This document shows, in pieces, positions 1-6,881 of a stretch of 11,946 nucleotides of DNA; the first letter of the stretch is position 1; every line of letters starts with the position of its first letter. Both the position numbers and the translations under genes were made by a program. The DNA lies in assembly GCA_947474485.1 (NCBI GenBank), contig CANJJP010000015.1:1-11946 (forward strand), read 5' to 3'. The notes beneath the pieces were generated by a model. The model saw only the letters and a list, made by a program, of their open reading frames with translations. It was not told the DNA's origin and did not search any database. The DNA comes from Bacteroidota bacterium (lineage in GTDB: Bacteria; Bacteroidota; Bacteroidia; B-17B0; Aurantibacillaceae).

Positions 1-563
1 GTAAGTATAGCAATGTCAGGATTTATGATTGCACGAATTTTTTCCATTTCTCCTGGCTGAGAAATACCAGCTTCAAAAATGCCTAGGCTATGTTTATCCG
101 TTAATTGCCATACACTCAAAGGAACCCCAACTTGTGAGTTGTAGCTCTTAGGGTTTTTGCAAACAGAAAATGAATCGCCCAACAAAAATGAAAGCCACTC
201 TTTCACGATGGTTTTACCATTACTGCCTGTAACTCCTATAATTGGATAAGTGAATTGTTTGCGGTTACTTGTAGCTAATTGCTGCAATGCCAAAATAGAA
301 TCTTCTACCAGCAGAAAAGTTGCCCCAGGATATTTACTTACATCTACTTTTTCAGTGATTAAAAAACTTCTGCAACCACGTTCATATACTTCAGCAATGT
401 AATTATGTCCGTTATTTCTAACACCTTTGATTGCAATAAAAAGGGTTTGGTCATTAACAGCGCTGCGGCTATCAATACATAAATAACGTATGTGTTTGTA
501 AACCTCCTCCGCAATCGGCTGAGCACCCACAATTCGCTGTATTTCTTGTAAATTAAATGGCAT
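1..563 (-). CDS. murF: UDP-N-acetylmuramoyl-tripeptide:D-alanyl-D-alanine ligase (MurF) domain, probably of a MurF-alanine racemase fusion; N-terminal 187 residues only
   Basis: The gene starts with ATG at 563-561 and runs off the left edge, so only the first 187 codons are present. The cytoplasmic enzyme adds D-Ala-D-Ala to the UDP-MurNAc-tripeptide in peptidoglycan synthesis. Visible motifs are the substrate-binding IDSRS at residues 30-34, the Mur ligase ATP-binding loop GVTGSNGKT at 110-118, and KNPKSYNSQVGVPLSVW from about residue 136. A glutamate follows in FEAGISQPGEME. The wording GSNGKTIVKEWL and NPKSYNSQVGVPLS matches, from memory, the Bacteroidota form in which MurF is fused to a C-terminal alanine racemase. 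That half would lie outside the window, so the fusion is inferred. No frameshift is seen. The gene diverges from the glycosyltransferase at 649, with 85 bases between the two starts. Confidence 0.9.
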   Translation of the reverse strand, partial: MPFNLQEIQRIVGAQPIAEEVYKHIRYLCIDSRSAVNDQTLFIAIKGVRNNGHNYIAEVYERGCRSFLITEKVDVSKYPGATFLLVEDSILALQQLATSNRKQFTYPIIGVTGSNGKTIVKEWLSFLLGDSFSVCKNPKSYNSQVGVPLSVWQLTDKHSLGIFEAGISQPGEMEKIRAIINPDIAIL

Positions 564-572
564 AATTAAGTA

Positions 573-601
573 TAAAGGTAGGGAATGTTACGAAATAACA
601 A
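573..601 (-). promoter_or_regulatory. Possible Bacteroidota-type promoter for the murF gene
   Basis: On the minus strand TACCTTTA at 580-573 matches TAnnTTTG at all but the last position. A TTG at 601-599 lies 18 bases upstream, close to the spacing known between the -33 and -7 elements of this phylum. The start codon follows 9 bases after the -7 element. Assigned by pattern only. Confidence 0.4.
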
Positions 602-624
602 TACAAGATATACCAACAAAATAG

Positions 625-632
625 TAACTTTG
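625..632 (+). promoter_or_regulatory. TAnnTTTG -7 element before the glycosyltransferase
   Basis: TAACTTTG is an exact match to the Bacteroidota -7 consensus, 16 bases before the GTG start at 649. No TTG or TTTG is seen at the expected -33 position. The predicted leader is about 10 bases. Its position supports the GTG at 649 as the true start. Confidence 0.45.
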
Positions 633-648
633 CTACAAAGCTTTTTAA

Positions 649-1614
649 GTGAAAATATTGTTCATACGTTTTTCTTCCATTGGCGACATTGTTTTAACAA
701 GTCCGCTATTGCGTTGCACTAAAGAACAGTTAAAAGATGTTGAAATACATTATGTAACCAAAAAGAAATTTGCTGGTGTTATAGAACATAATCCTTTTAT
801 AACTAAACTTTTTACCATTGATAATTCGCTTACAGAAATTACCAAGGAATTAAAAAAGGAAAACTATGATTGGGTAATTGACTTACACCATAACGTTAGG
901 AGCTTAAGATTAAAATCTGCCTTGCACAGGCCTTGTAAATCCTTTAATAAGTTAAATTTTGAAAAGTGGGTTTTGGTTCAATTTAAAAAGAACAAATTGC
1001 CCAACGTTCATATAGTTGATAGGTACTTTGAAACACTTTCTCACCTTGGCGTTAAGAGCGATAACAAGGGATTAGATTACTTTATTCCTGAAAAAGATAA
1101 GGTTAGGATTCAAAATTTTTTTCCTTCTAACTTTTACAACGGATACCACTCTTTAGTAGCAGGAGGTTCTTATTTTACTAAACAAATTCCAAAAGAAAAA
1201 ATTATTGAAATCATAAAAGCTTCCGACAAATCTATAGTGCTATTAGGTGGCCCAGATGAAAAGGAAATTGGCGACAGTTTACAAAATCAATTTCCAGATA
1301 AAGTGTTTAACGCTTGTGGTAAATTAAATTTAAACCAATCTGCTTCTATTATTGAACAAAGCGATAAAGTAATTAGTTCAGATACAGGCTTAATGCATAT
1401 TGCCTCTGCATTCAAAAAAGAGATTCATTCATTATGGGGCAATACAGTTAAGGAATTTGGGATGTATCCTTATTTACCTGGGGAGAATAGTGTTATTCAT
1501 GAAGTAAGTGATTTATCTTGCCGCCCTTGTTCTAAGCTAGGGCATCACAAGTGTCCTAAAGGTCATTTTAAATGCATGCATGATATTATCGTTTCCACTA
1601 TATTTAATACATAG
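649..1614 (+). CDS. Glycosyltransferase family 9 protein, LPS heptosyltransferase-like
   Basis: This 321-residue cytoplasmic glycosyltransferase probably moves a heptose or another sugar from a nucleotide-activated donor onto the lipopolysaccharide core. The N-terminus MKILFIRFSSIGDIVLTSPL is the classic family 9 opening, with the acceptor-side SSIGD loop at residues 9-13. The donor-side signature SSDTGLMHIASA is at 243-254, preceded by VLLGGPDE at 197-204, so both Rossmann-like halves are present. A Cys-His-rich tail has C291, C294, C302 and C309, which is common in Bacteroidota members. Length is near the usual 320-350. The start is GTG, supported by the promoter element just upstream and by the family N-terminus beginning there. 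The exact sugar and acceptor cannot be read from sequence. No other LPS gene adjoins it here. Confidence 0.88.
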   Translation: MKILFIRFSSIGDIVLTSPLLRCTKEQLKDVEIHYVTKKKFAGVIEHNPFITKLFTIDNSLTEITKELKKENYDWVIDLHHNVRSLRLKSALHRPCKSFNKLNFEKWVLVQFKKNKLPNVHIVDRYFETLSHLGVKSDNKGLDYFIPEKDKVRIQNFFPSNFYNGYHSLVAGGSYFTKQIPKEKIIEIIKASDKSIVLLGGPDEKEIGDSLQNQFPDKVFNACGKLNLNQSASIIEQSDKVISSDTGLMHIASAFKKEIHSLWGNTVKEFGMYPYLPGENSVIHEVSDLSCRPCSKLGHHKCPKGHFKCMHDIIVSTIFNT

Positions 1615-1650
1615 CTTGAGATTACAAATTTCTTAAGAATATACTAATAC

Positions 1651-1729
1651 TACGAATCGTTCCGAATAAGTTTATACTAGCTGTTCGTATGAGATAAGTA
1701 ATCCTTCGTGTATTCGTGCAAGATTCGTA
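1651..1729. repeat. Intergenic inverted-repeat element of TTCGTG/TTCGTA units
   Basis: The 188-base gap between the glycosyltransferase stop and the metF ATG holds an imperfect inverted repeat. The left arm TACGAATCGTTCCGAATA (1651-1668) pairs with the right arm TATTCGTGCAAGATTCGTA (1711-1729) apart from a central mismatch and one gap. The loop is 42 bases. TTCGT recurs at 1684, 1705, 1713 and 1724, so the element looks like several degenerate copies of a short unit. Intergenic TTCGTG-rich repeats are, to my knowledge, common in environmental Bacteroidota genomes, but their role is not established. It could form a hairpin in RNA. It has no T-tract typical of a terminator. Confidence 0.6.
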
Positions 1730-1776
1730 ATACACACTATTATTTGATTTCGGATACATTATTAAGCAACAATGCT

Positions 1777-1784
1777 TATTTTTG
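1777..1784 (+). promoter_or_regulatory. TAnnTTTG -7 element before metF
   Basis: TATTTTTG matches the -7 consensus exactly and lies 18 bases before the ATG at 1803. A TTG at 1782, in frame with metF, falls inside this element, so translation from it is unlikely. No -33 TTG is seen at the standard spacing; the nearest TTTG (1743-1746) is 30 bases upstream. Confidence 0.45.
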
Positions 1785-1802
1785 TTCTCTTTTATAAAAT
1801 AT

Positions 1803-2756
1803 ATGCAACTTACAGAAATCCTTAGCAGCACAAAAAAAACCTTGTTTTCAATTGAGATACTTCCTCCATTAAAAGGAAAAAGTATTCAATCTATATTTGA
1901 TGGTATAGATCCGTTAATGGAATTTAAACCTGCCTTTGTTGACGTTACCTATCATCGTGAAGAATACGTTTACAAAAAGCGTGAAGGTGGTTATTTAGAA
2001 AAAGTATCTATTCGCAAGCGTCCGGGTACTGTTGGTATTTGTGCTGCCATTATGAATAAATATCCTGTTGAGGCTGTTCCGCATATTATTTGTGGAGGTT
2101 TTACCAAGGAAGAAACAGAAAATGCTTTAATTGATTTACATTTCTTAGGAATTGACAATGTACTTGCTTTACGCGGCGACTCTATCAAAACAGAGCCTGC
2201 ATTTGTTCCAGAGCCAGGCGGACATCATTATGCTTACGACCTTGTTCAACAAATAAATGAAATGAATCAAGGTAAATTTATGGATGAGGAAATGAAAGAA
2301 GTGGAGCCAACAAAATTCTGTATTGGAGTTGCTGGGTATCCTGAAAAACACTTCGAAGCTCCAAACTTGTTTAGTGATATTAAATGGTTAAAAGCAAAGA
2401 TTGATGCAGGTGCTAACTACATCGTAACTCAAATGTTTTTCGATAATCAAAAATATTTCGACTTCGTAAAATTATGCCGCGATAATGGAATTAAAGTTCC
2501 TATCATTCCAGGTTTAAAAATGTTTAATACAAAAAAGCAATTAACTATTCTTCCAAAAATATTTCATATTGATATTCCTCAAGAGCTTTATGAAGCGGTT
2601 GTTGCTTGTAAGGATGACAAACAAGTGAAAGAAGTTGGTATTCAATGGTGCATTAAACAAAGCCAAGAATTAATGAAGGCAAATGTACCTTGTTTACATT
2701 ACTACACAATGGGTACAGCTGAAGCAACCCGCAGAGTAGCAAAAGAGGTGTTTTAG
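1803..2756 (+). CDS. metF: Methylenetetrahydrofolate reductase
   Basis: This cytoplasmic FAD-dependent enzyme reduces 5,10-methylene-THF to 5-methyl-THF, the methyl donor for methionine synthesis. The protein is 317 residues from the ATG at 1803. The single TIM-barrel domain shows FSIEILPP at 15-22 (E18 corresponds to the catalytic Glu of E. coli MetF), VDVTYHREEY at 46-55, the FAD-site LALRGD at 121-126, and IVTQMFFDNQKYFDFV at 207-222, followed by PIIPGLK. Length is close to the usual 290-320. An upstream in-frame TTG at 1782 would add MFSFIKY but sits inside the predicted promoter, so I prefer the ATG. The gene seems to stand alone: the gap before it holds its own promoter and a repeat element, and the next gene converges on it. 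No methionine riboswitch or metH is visible nearby. Confidence 0.96.
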   Translation: MQLTEILSSTKKTLFSIEILPPLKGKSIQSIFDGIDPLMEFKPAFVDVTYHREEYVYKKREGGYLEKVSIRKRPGTVGICAAIMNKYPVEAVPHIICGGFTKEETENALIDLHFLGIDNVLALRGDSIKTEPAFVPEPGGHHYAYDLVQQINEMNQGKFMDEEMKEVEPTKFCIGVAGYPEKHFEAPNLFSDIKWLKAKIDAGANYIVTQMFFDNQKYFDFVKLCRDNGIKVPIIPGLKMFNTKKQLTILPKIFHIDIPQELYEAVVACKDDKQVKEVGIQWCIKQSQELMKANVPCLHYYTMGTAEATRRVAKEVF

Positions 2757-2796
2757 TTTTCTTTGCTGGCGACATTACCTACAAGGGAAAAAGTAA

Positions 2797-2910
2797 TCTT
2801 TCTCTGTGAGCCTCTGTGTAATCAGTGTCGCAGTGTTGAATTTTCATTTTATTATGATTTGCAAATTTTACCATGGAAACATTAAGTTCACAGAATTACA
2901 CGGAGGGAAT
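2797..2910. repeat. Intergenic inverted-repeat element of CTCTGTG units
   Basis: The element lies in the 290-base gap between convergent metF and the lipoprotein gene. The left side carries CTCTGTG twice (2802-2808, 2812-2818), then CAGTGT twice (2823-2828, 2831-2836). The right side carries an opposite-strand version. CCTCTGTGTAAT (2811-2822) pairs with ATTACACGGAGG (2895-2906) at 11 of 12 positions. The middle (about 2837-2870) is AT-rich and unpaired. CTCTGTG/CACAGAG-rich intergenic repeats are, from memory, frequent in Bacteroidota and some other environmental phyla. I see no reading frame inside, so a non-coding repeat is the simplest reading. Confidence 0.6.
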
Positions 2911-2985
2911 TCTCACTTCTATTAAAATCGTAATTGGTTGTTTGGGATGATATTAACAACCTTATCTATTTCAGAAAGGAGAATA

Positions 2986-3026
2986 CAATCCGTTTAATAA
3001 TTAAACTTTTAAAAATAAACGAATTG
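2986..3026. terminator. AT-rich stem-loop between convergent genes, possible terminator
   Basis: CAATCCGTTTA (2986-2996) and TAAACGAATTG (3016-3026) form an 11-base inverted repeat with one mismatch, which becomes a G-U pair in minus-strand RNA. Nested inside is the palindrome GTTTAAT-A-ATTAAAC (2992-3006), followed by TTTT (3007-3010) on the plus strand. It lies 20 bases beyond the lipoprotein stop and about 230 beyond the metF stop. The stem is weak and AT-rich, so the terminator call is tentative. Confidence 0.35.
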
Positions 3027-3046
3027 TAATTTTCCTTCTTTTTTCA

Positions 3047-4513
3047 TCAGATACCTATTACTCTTTTAATATCTTCAACTGAATTTACTTTAGCTTTTTC
3101 TTTAAACTGAAATAAAACATTTTGTTTACCTGTCCCGTTATTTTTTATTGCGAACAAATCCTTTGCGCTCACTTCTGCCATCATATTATCAGCCAATACA
3201 GTTATTAAACTCGCTGTTGGGTCTTTGCACAAGGTGATTTTTGTGATATCATCGTACTTATAAGTTATTAAACTCTTATCACGCAAACTCACATAATATA
3301 CTTTCTCGGGTTTAAACGAGCTTTCGTTGCTTGGTAATTGAAAGCTGGCATTCACCACAAAGGCTTCTGGCATGCTATAAAATTTATCACAATTATGAAC
3401 TCCAAAACTACTTACCTGCAAAGTGCGAAAAACCTCGTTCATTTGCGCTAATCGTTCTTCGTCTTTTTTGATCTCAATCATCAATCCGTCGTAGTTTGTT
3501 TTCCAATGCTCGGGCTTAAATGCGAACATGTGTTTTATACTCATCACAGCCTTTATTTTTGTTTTAAATACTTCTTCCTCACTGCCATTTTTCTTTACAG
3601 TTAATTCATATATGTTTCCTTTTACTTGCTTAACATCTGCGTACGAATTATCTGTCCATTTAGGAAACTTTACGTTTTTTACATTCTCCCAAATTACCAT
3701 GTTTGCAGGCAGTTCGTACTTGTTTAGAAAAACGCTATTGTAAGAATACATATTGTTTGATTTAACTCCGTACTGTAATAAACGCTTTGGCAACCTTGGC
3801 TTTTTCATGTTATAATAAGAATATATTTTATCACGATTATCATTATAAAATATGTCAAGCATAGAACTTGTGTTTAATACAAAATAATTTTTCTCTGCAA
3901 AGCTGCTAGTGAGTTTTAGTTTCTCTATTTTATTTGCTAATAATATCTTCTCTTCATTATTCTTTACCTGCTCTTCACCTGAGTAAATCCAAGCACCTGT
4001 TTTATTATTAAGATAAAAATTTGAATAACCATGTTTTTTTTCATTAGATGCTAAGTCAATGTTCATAGGTTTATCCGCTGCTAAAACAACTTCTTTTCCT
4101 GAAGGAAGACTTGCTTTGATTTCAAACATTCCTGCAGATGTAAAACTTTGATTTATGTTTGCTTCTGCATTTTTATATGCCATCGGAATTCCAGCTGCCA
4201 TGATATCAGCAGCATTCATAAATTCTCTGTACGCAATTTCACACTTCTCACTTATTGGATTTCCTGATGTATCCGTTAAAGAGTTTGCTTTAATACTAAT
4301 CTTGGTTCCACTTTGCGTAGTAATTATATTATCAATACTAGGATCGATTTGATATGTTGCAAAGGCTACATTAACTGATTGAAATGGGGAACGAATTACC
4401 GTAAAATCCTTGTTTGCGTTAAGTGTTTCTTGATTTTTGCAAGCTGCCAGTAAAATTAAAATGAAGACGATTCCTACTCCCGCGTAGAGAGCAATTTGTT
4501 TTTTTGTTTTCAT
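3047..4513 (-). CDS. Large lipoprotein of unknown function
   Basis: The protein has 488 residues. The N-terminus is a lipoprotein signal: Lys-rich start, hydrophobic residues 7-22, and lipobox LAAC with the acylated Cys at residue 25, followed by KNQE. It is therefore probably anchored in the outer or inner membrane of the envelope. Residues about 60-155 hold the pattern GTKISIKANSL (69-79), EIAYREFMNAADIMAAGIPM (92-111) and SAGMFEIKA (126-134), followed by a segment on G-K-E-V. This resembles a beta-rich domain recurrent in Bacteroidota surface proteins, but I cannot name the family with confidence. The rest contains many aromatic and Lys residues and no enzyme motif that I recognise. The ATG lies 9 bases after the stop of the transglycosylase-like gene, so the two are very likely co-transcribed and may act together at the cell wall. 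Confidence 0.75.
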   Translation of the reverse strand: MKTKKQIALYAGVGIVFILILLAACKNQETLNANKDFTVIRSPFQSVNVAFATYQIDPSIDNIITTQSGTKISIKANSLTDTSGNPISEKCEIAYREFMNAADIMAAGIPMAYKNAEANINQSFTSAGMFEIKASLPSGKEVVLAADKPMNIDLASNEKKHGYSNFYLNNKTGAWIYSGEEQVKNNEEKILLANKIEKLKLTSSFAEKNYFVLNTSSMLDIFYNDNRDKIYSYYNMKKPRLPKRLLQYGVKSNNMYSYNSVFLNKYELPANMVIWENVKNVKFPKWTDNSYADVKQVKGNIYELTVKKNGSEEEVFKTKIKAVMSIKHMFAFKPEHWKTNYDGLMIEIKKDEERLAQMNEVFRTLQVSSFGVHNCDKFYSMPEAFVVNASFQLPSNESSFKPEKVYYVSLRDKSLITYKYDDITKITLCKDPTASLITVLADNMMAEVSAKDLFAIKNNGTGKQNVLFQFKEKAKVNSVEDIKRVIGI

Positions 4514-4522
4514 GATAGGGAT

Positions 4523-5251
4523 TTATTTAAGGGTTCGGGAATTCTTGGCTTTACCAAAAGTGTATCTGTTAAAATAACATGCTACATCTGCATACGAATA
4601 TTGTTTTCCTTTATATTTTGTTCCGTATGGAAAATAGCATTTTAAACAATTACTTCGTATGTCTTCCGACGACTTTGTAAATCCTGTGTTGTATGCAGAA
4701 GAATAAAAAGACAAACTATCTTCAGTACTTTCAAATTTTTCGTTTTTGAATTTTATCTTACAAATAGAAACAAACGCATTTAAATACACTAGCTGCCAAT
4801 CAAGGCTTTGAAGACGTGTAATTCTTTCTTTCCTATTTAGTTCACTTGAATTCTTCTCAGCAAAATTTAGTTTTTTGTAATTACTCTTAAGAATTGTATT
4901 CGACTTCACTTCTTCTTCAATTGCTTCAGCAAAAGAGGGTTTCATTTGAAAACGTCCGATTGAAAAATCTGCAGCACTGATTCCATTCTCAACGTAAATT
5001 AATTCTAATACTGAAGTCTCCAAAATATCTTTGACGTTTGAGTAACGCATCAGTTCAGGAAACACAATTGTACTTAGCAGCTGTGGTTGATTTCCATACA
5101 CTTTTGCGCTTTGATTAAACTGCTTTGAATGAATGTTCAAATAACTTAAAGCATTTGTAAAATCAGTAGAAAATATTTTCTCATATCTGTTTATTTCGCC
5201 CTTATTTATGGTGAACGCACAAAAAACGAATATGAGAGCTGCTTTATACAT
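4523..5251 (-). CDS. Exported protein with lytic transglycosylase-like motifs
   Basis: The protein has 242 residues with a hydrophobic N-terminal segment (about 4-15), either a signal peptide or an anchor; C11 is not in a convincing lipobox. Three motifs in order recall the SLT/lysozyme-like fold: a candidate catalytic E66 in FPELMRYS, FSIGRFQMKPSF at 96-107 (compare G-L-M-Q-x-x-P-x-T/S in SLT enzymes), and SSAYNTGF at 184-191 (compare AYNAG). A role in cleaving peptidoglycan is inferred from these motifs and the predicted export; activity could have been lost. C202 and C205, plus C225, could form disulfides. It lies 47 bases after terC, a gap holding a small dyad (5252-5268), and 9 bases before the lipoprotein gene. 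No other family seems closer. Confidence 0.68.
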   Translation of the reverse strand: MYKAALIFVFCAFTINKGEINRYEKIFSTDFTNALSYLNIHSKQFNQSAKVYGNQPQLLSTIVFPELMRYSNVKDILETSVLELIYVENGISAADFSIGRFQMKPSFAEAIEEEVKSNTILKSNYKKLNFAEKNSSELNRKERITRLQSLDWQLVYLNAFVSICKIKFKNEKFESTEDSLSFYSSAYNTGFTKSSEDIRSNCLKCYFPYGTKYKGKQYSYADVACYFNRYTFGKAKNSRTLK

Positions 5252-5268
5252 CTACATATATAATGTAG
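5252..5268. other. Short perfect dyad just upstream of the transglycosylase-like gene
   Basis: CTACAT-ATATA-ATGTAG is a perfect 6-base inverted repeat with a 5-base spacer, directly abutting the ATG at 5251-5249 on the minus strand. It could be an operator or an RNA hairpin covering the start of translation. It is short and AT-rich, so chance is possible. No T-tract follows on the minus strand. Confidence 0.25.
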
Positions 5269-5298
5269 TTGTTAAAAAAAGTTACAGAAAGAATTTTA

Positions 5299-6075
5299 CT
5301 ATTTTTCTTCTTGGTGTTCTAGAAGGTTTGGAGAGCGTAACTCTACAGGCTTGGTTTTTTTTCTAACCTTTAAGTTAATTATCTCAACAGTGAAAGAGAA
5401 TGCCATTGCAAAATAGATATAGCCTTTTGGAATTTCTATTTTCTCAATATGAACACCATCAACAATCAGTAAAACTGCAATTAGCACTAAGAAAGACAAT
5501 GCCAATATTTTAAATGTTGGATGCTTGTGGATAAAAGCAGAAATCATTGGTGCAAAATAAAACATCACAAACATACTTATTGAAATAGCAATCGCCATAA
5601 TTGCAATGTGATTGGCCATACCAATAGCTGTAACAACGCCATCAATACTAAACACCATATCAATTACAATTATTTGCAACATAATGGCGCGAAAGGAATT
5701 TCCTTTTTTCATTTGTGCGTTTAGCTCTTCATTTGGATTTTCGCCCTCTAATTTGTTATGAATTTCGAGTGTAGAACTAATAAGTAAGAACAAACCTCCT
5801 GCAAGCATAATAATATCCTTTAATGCAACGGGGTGTTCGAATATGGTGAACAGTTCTTTTTCTCCCTTTATTAAAAACCCGAGAATAAATAGAAAAACCA
5901 ATCTCATAATTACTCCCACAATCATCCATATAAAGCCAGCGCGTTTAGCTTGTGTTTTGTTTAAACGATTAAGTACAATGGAAACGAAAATAACGTTATC
6001 AATTCCCAATAAAATTTCCATTAGTGTTAATGGAATTAAACTTAAAAGCGCTTCTGTAGTAAATATATCTTGCAT
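5299..6075 (-). CDS. TerC-family integral membrane protein
   Basis: This 258-residue polytopic inner-membrane protein belongs to the TerC family; characterised relatives (E. coli Alx, Bacillus MeeF/MeeY) export manganese. The family's acidic membrane motifs are both visible: LMEILLGIDNVIF (E20, D26) near the N-terminus and VIDMVFSIDGVVTA (D139, D145) in the middle, consistent with metal coordination. About seven hydrophobic segments can be counted, at roughly 9-35, 47-70, 86-102, 130-150, 155-180, 188-206 and 217-234. A charged loop lies at 104-127 and the tail is hydrophilic. In the second motif Gly follows SID where many members have Ser. The ATG is 2 bases after the cdaA stop, so the two are almost certainly co-transcribed. 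The ion actually moved is inferred from relatives; the tellurite link in the family name is not informative here. Confidence 0.88.
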   Translation of the reverse strand: MQDIFTTEALLSLIPLTLMEILLGIDNVIFVSIVLNRLNKTQAKRAGFIWMIVGVIMRLVFLFILGFLIKGEKELFTIFEHPVALKDIIMLAGGLFLLISSTLEIHNKLEGENPNEELNAQMKKGNSFRAIMLQIIVIDMVFSIDGVVTAIGMANHIAIMAIAISISMFVMFYFAPMISAFIHKHPTFKILALSFLVLIAVLLIVDGVHIEKIEIPKGYIYFAMAFSFTVEIINLKVRKKTKPVELRSPNLLEHQEEK

Positions 6076-6077
6076 AA

Positions 6078-6869
6078 TTAATGAATTGAAAATTCTTTTT
6101 CTAGCAATGACTTTAGCGTTTCTGGATTCAGGTTTGACTTAATATCCCCGCTTACCGACATAGAAACATTCCCAGTTTGCTCAGATACTATAACCGCAAT
6201 TGCATCGGTAGTTTCGGTAATACCAACAGCTGCTCTGTGGCGCATTCCGTAATGTGCAGGGAATTGTTCTTTCTCAGTAACTGGTAATACACATCGTGCA
6301 GCAACAATTTTATTCCCAGTTATAATAACTGCCCCGTCGTGCAAAGGACTATTCTTAAAAAAAATGTTCTCTAGCATTCTTTCGGTAACAACTGCATCAA
6401 TAATATCACCCGTGTTAATGTAAAGTTTTAAATCAGTGTTTCTAGTTAAAACAATAAGTGCACCTGTTTTGGACTCACCCATGCGGAAACACGATTTTAT
6501 AATTGGGTTGATGTTGATATCGATAAACTTTTCTTTTTCTTTCTTTTTAGAAGAAGAGAAAAATATTTTTAATAAACGGTTTCTGTTTATAAACTCATTA
6601 GTACCAACAAACAAAAGAAACTTACGTAATTCTTGTTGAAACACAATGATTATTGCAATAACACCTACATCAATAAATTTTCCTAAAATAGAGCCGAATA
6701 GTTTCATGTCAAGCGCACGAACAACTATCCAAGCAACGTAAATAAAAAAGATTCCCGTAAAAATACTTACGGCAGGAGTTCCTTTCACAATATTGTATAC
6801 TTGGTACAATAAAAAAGCAACCAATAGAATATCTATTGCATCAATAAGCTGAAAGGTAATAAACAACAT
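6078..6869 (-). CDS. cdaA: Membrane diadenylate cyclase, CdaA type
   Basis: The enzyme condenses two ATP into cyclic di-AMP, a second messenger controlling potassium, osmotic balance and cell wall homeostasis. The protein has 263 residues, close to the usual 270. Three N-terminal membrane helices (about 7-29, 35-52, 58-77) anchor a cytoplasmic DisA_N domain. Both catalytic signatures are intact: SPLHDGAVII with DGA at 178-180, and GMRHRAAVGITE with RHR at 210-212. A lysine-rich linker (about 100-115) joins membrane and enzyme parts. In Firmicutes cdaA adjoins cdaR and glmM, and in many Bacteroidota folP; neither is present here. Instead terC follows after 2 bases. A promoter-like TATCTTCG lies 4 bases upstream of the ATG. 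Confidence 0.93.
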   Translation of the reverse strand: MLFITFQLIDAIDILLVAFLLYQVYNIVKGTPAVSIFTGIFFIYVAWIVVRALDMKLFGSILGKFIDVGVIAIIIVFQQELRKFLLFVGTNEFINRNRLLKIFFSSSKKKEKEKFIDININPIIKSCFRMGESKTGALIVLTRNTDLKLYINTGDIIDAVVTERMLENIFFKNSPLHDGAVIITGNKIVAARCVLPVTEKEQFPAHYGMRHRAAVGITETTDAIAVIVSEQTGNVSMSVSGDIKSNLNPETLKSLLEKEFSIH

Positions 6870-6873
6870 AAGG

Positions 6874-6881
6874 CGAAGATA
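6874..6881 (-). promoter_or_regulatory. -7-like element directly before cdaA
   Basis: On the minus strand TATCTTCG matches TAnnTTTG except for one C. It ends 4 bases before the cdaA ATG (6869-6867). A TTTTG lies 23 bases upstream of it, longer than the usual spacing. If used, the cdaA-terC transcript would be nearly leaderless and independent of the M1 peptidase gene upstream. Confidence 0.4.

Noticed and set aside
1622..1831. Minus-strand frame of 69 codons across the metF upstream gap
   Set aside because: It runs through the inverted-repeat element and the metF start, has no protein-like features and no promoter; it is an accident of the repeat.
1651..2910. A CRISPR array or retron-like non-coding RNA made from the repeat units around metF
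   Set aside because: Units are degenerate and short, spacers are not of uniform length, orientation flips, and there is no cas or reverse transcriptase gene in the window.
5299..6075. Tellurite resistance determinant
   Set aside because: The TerC name is historical. No other ter genes are present, and the 2-base linkage to cdaA and intact acidic motifs fit a metal transporter role better.
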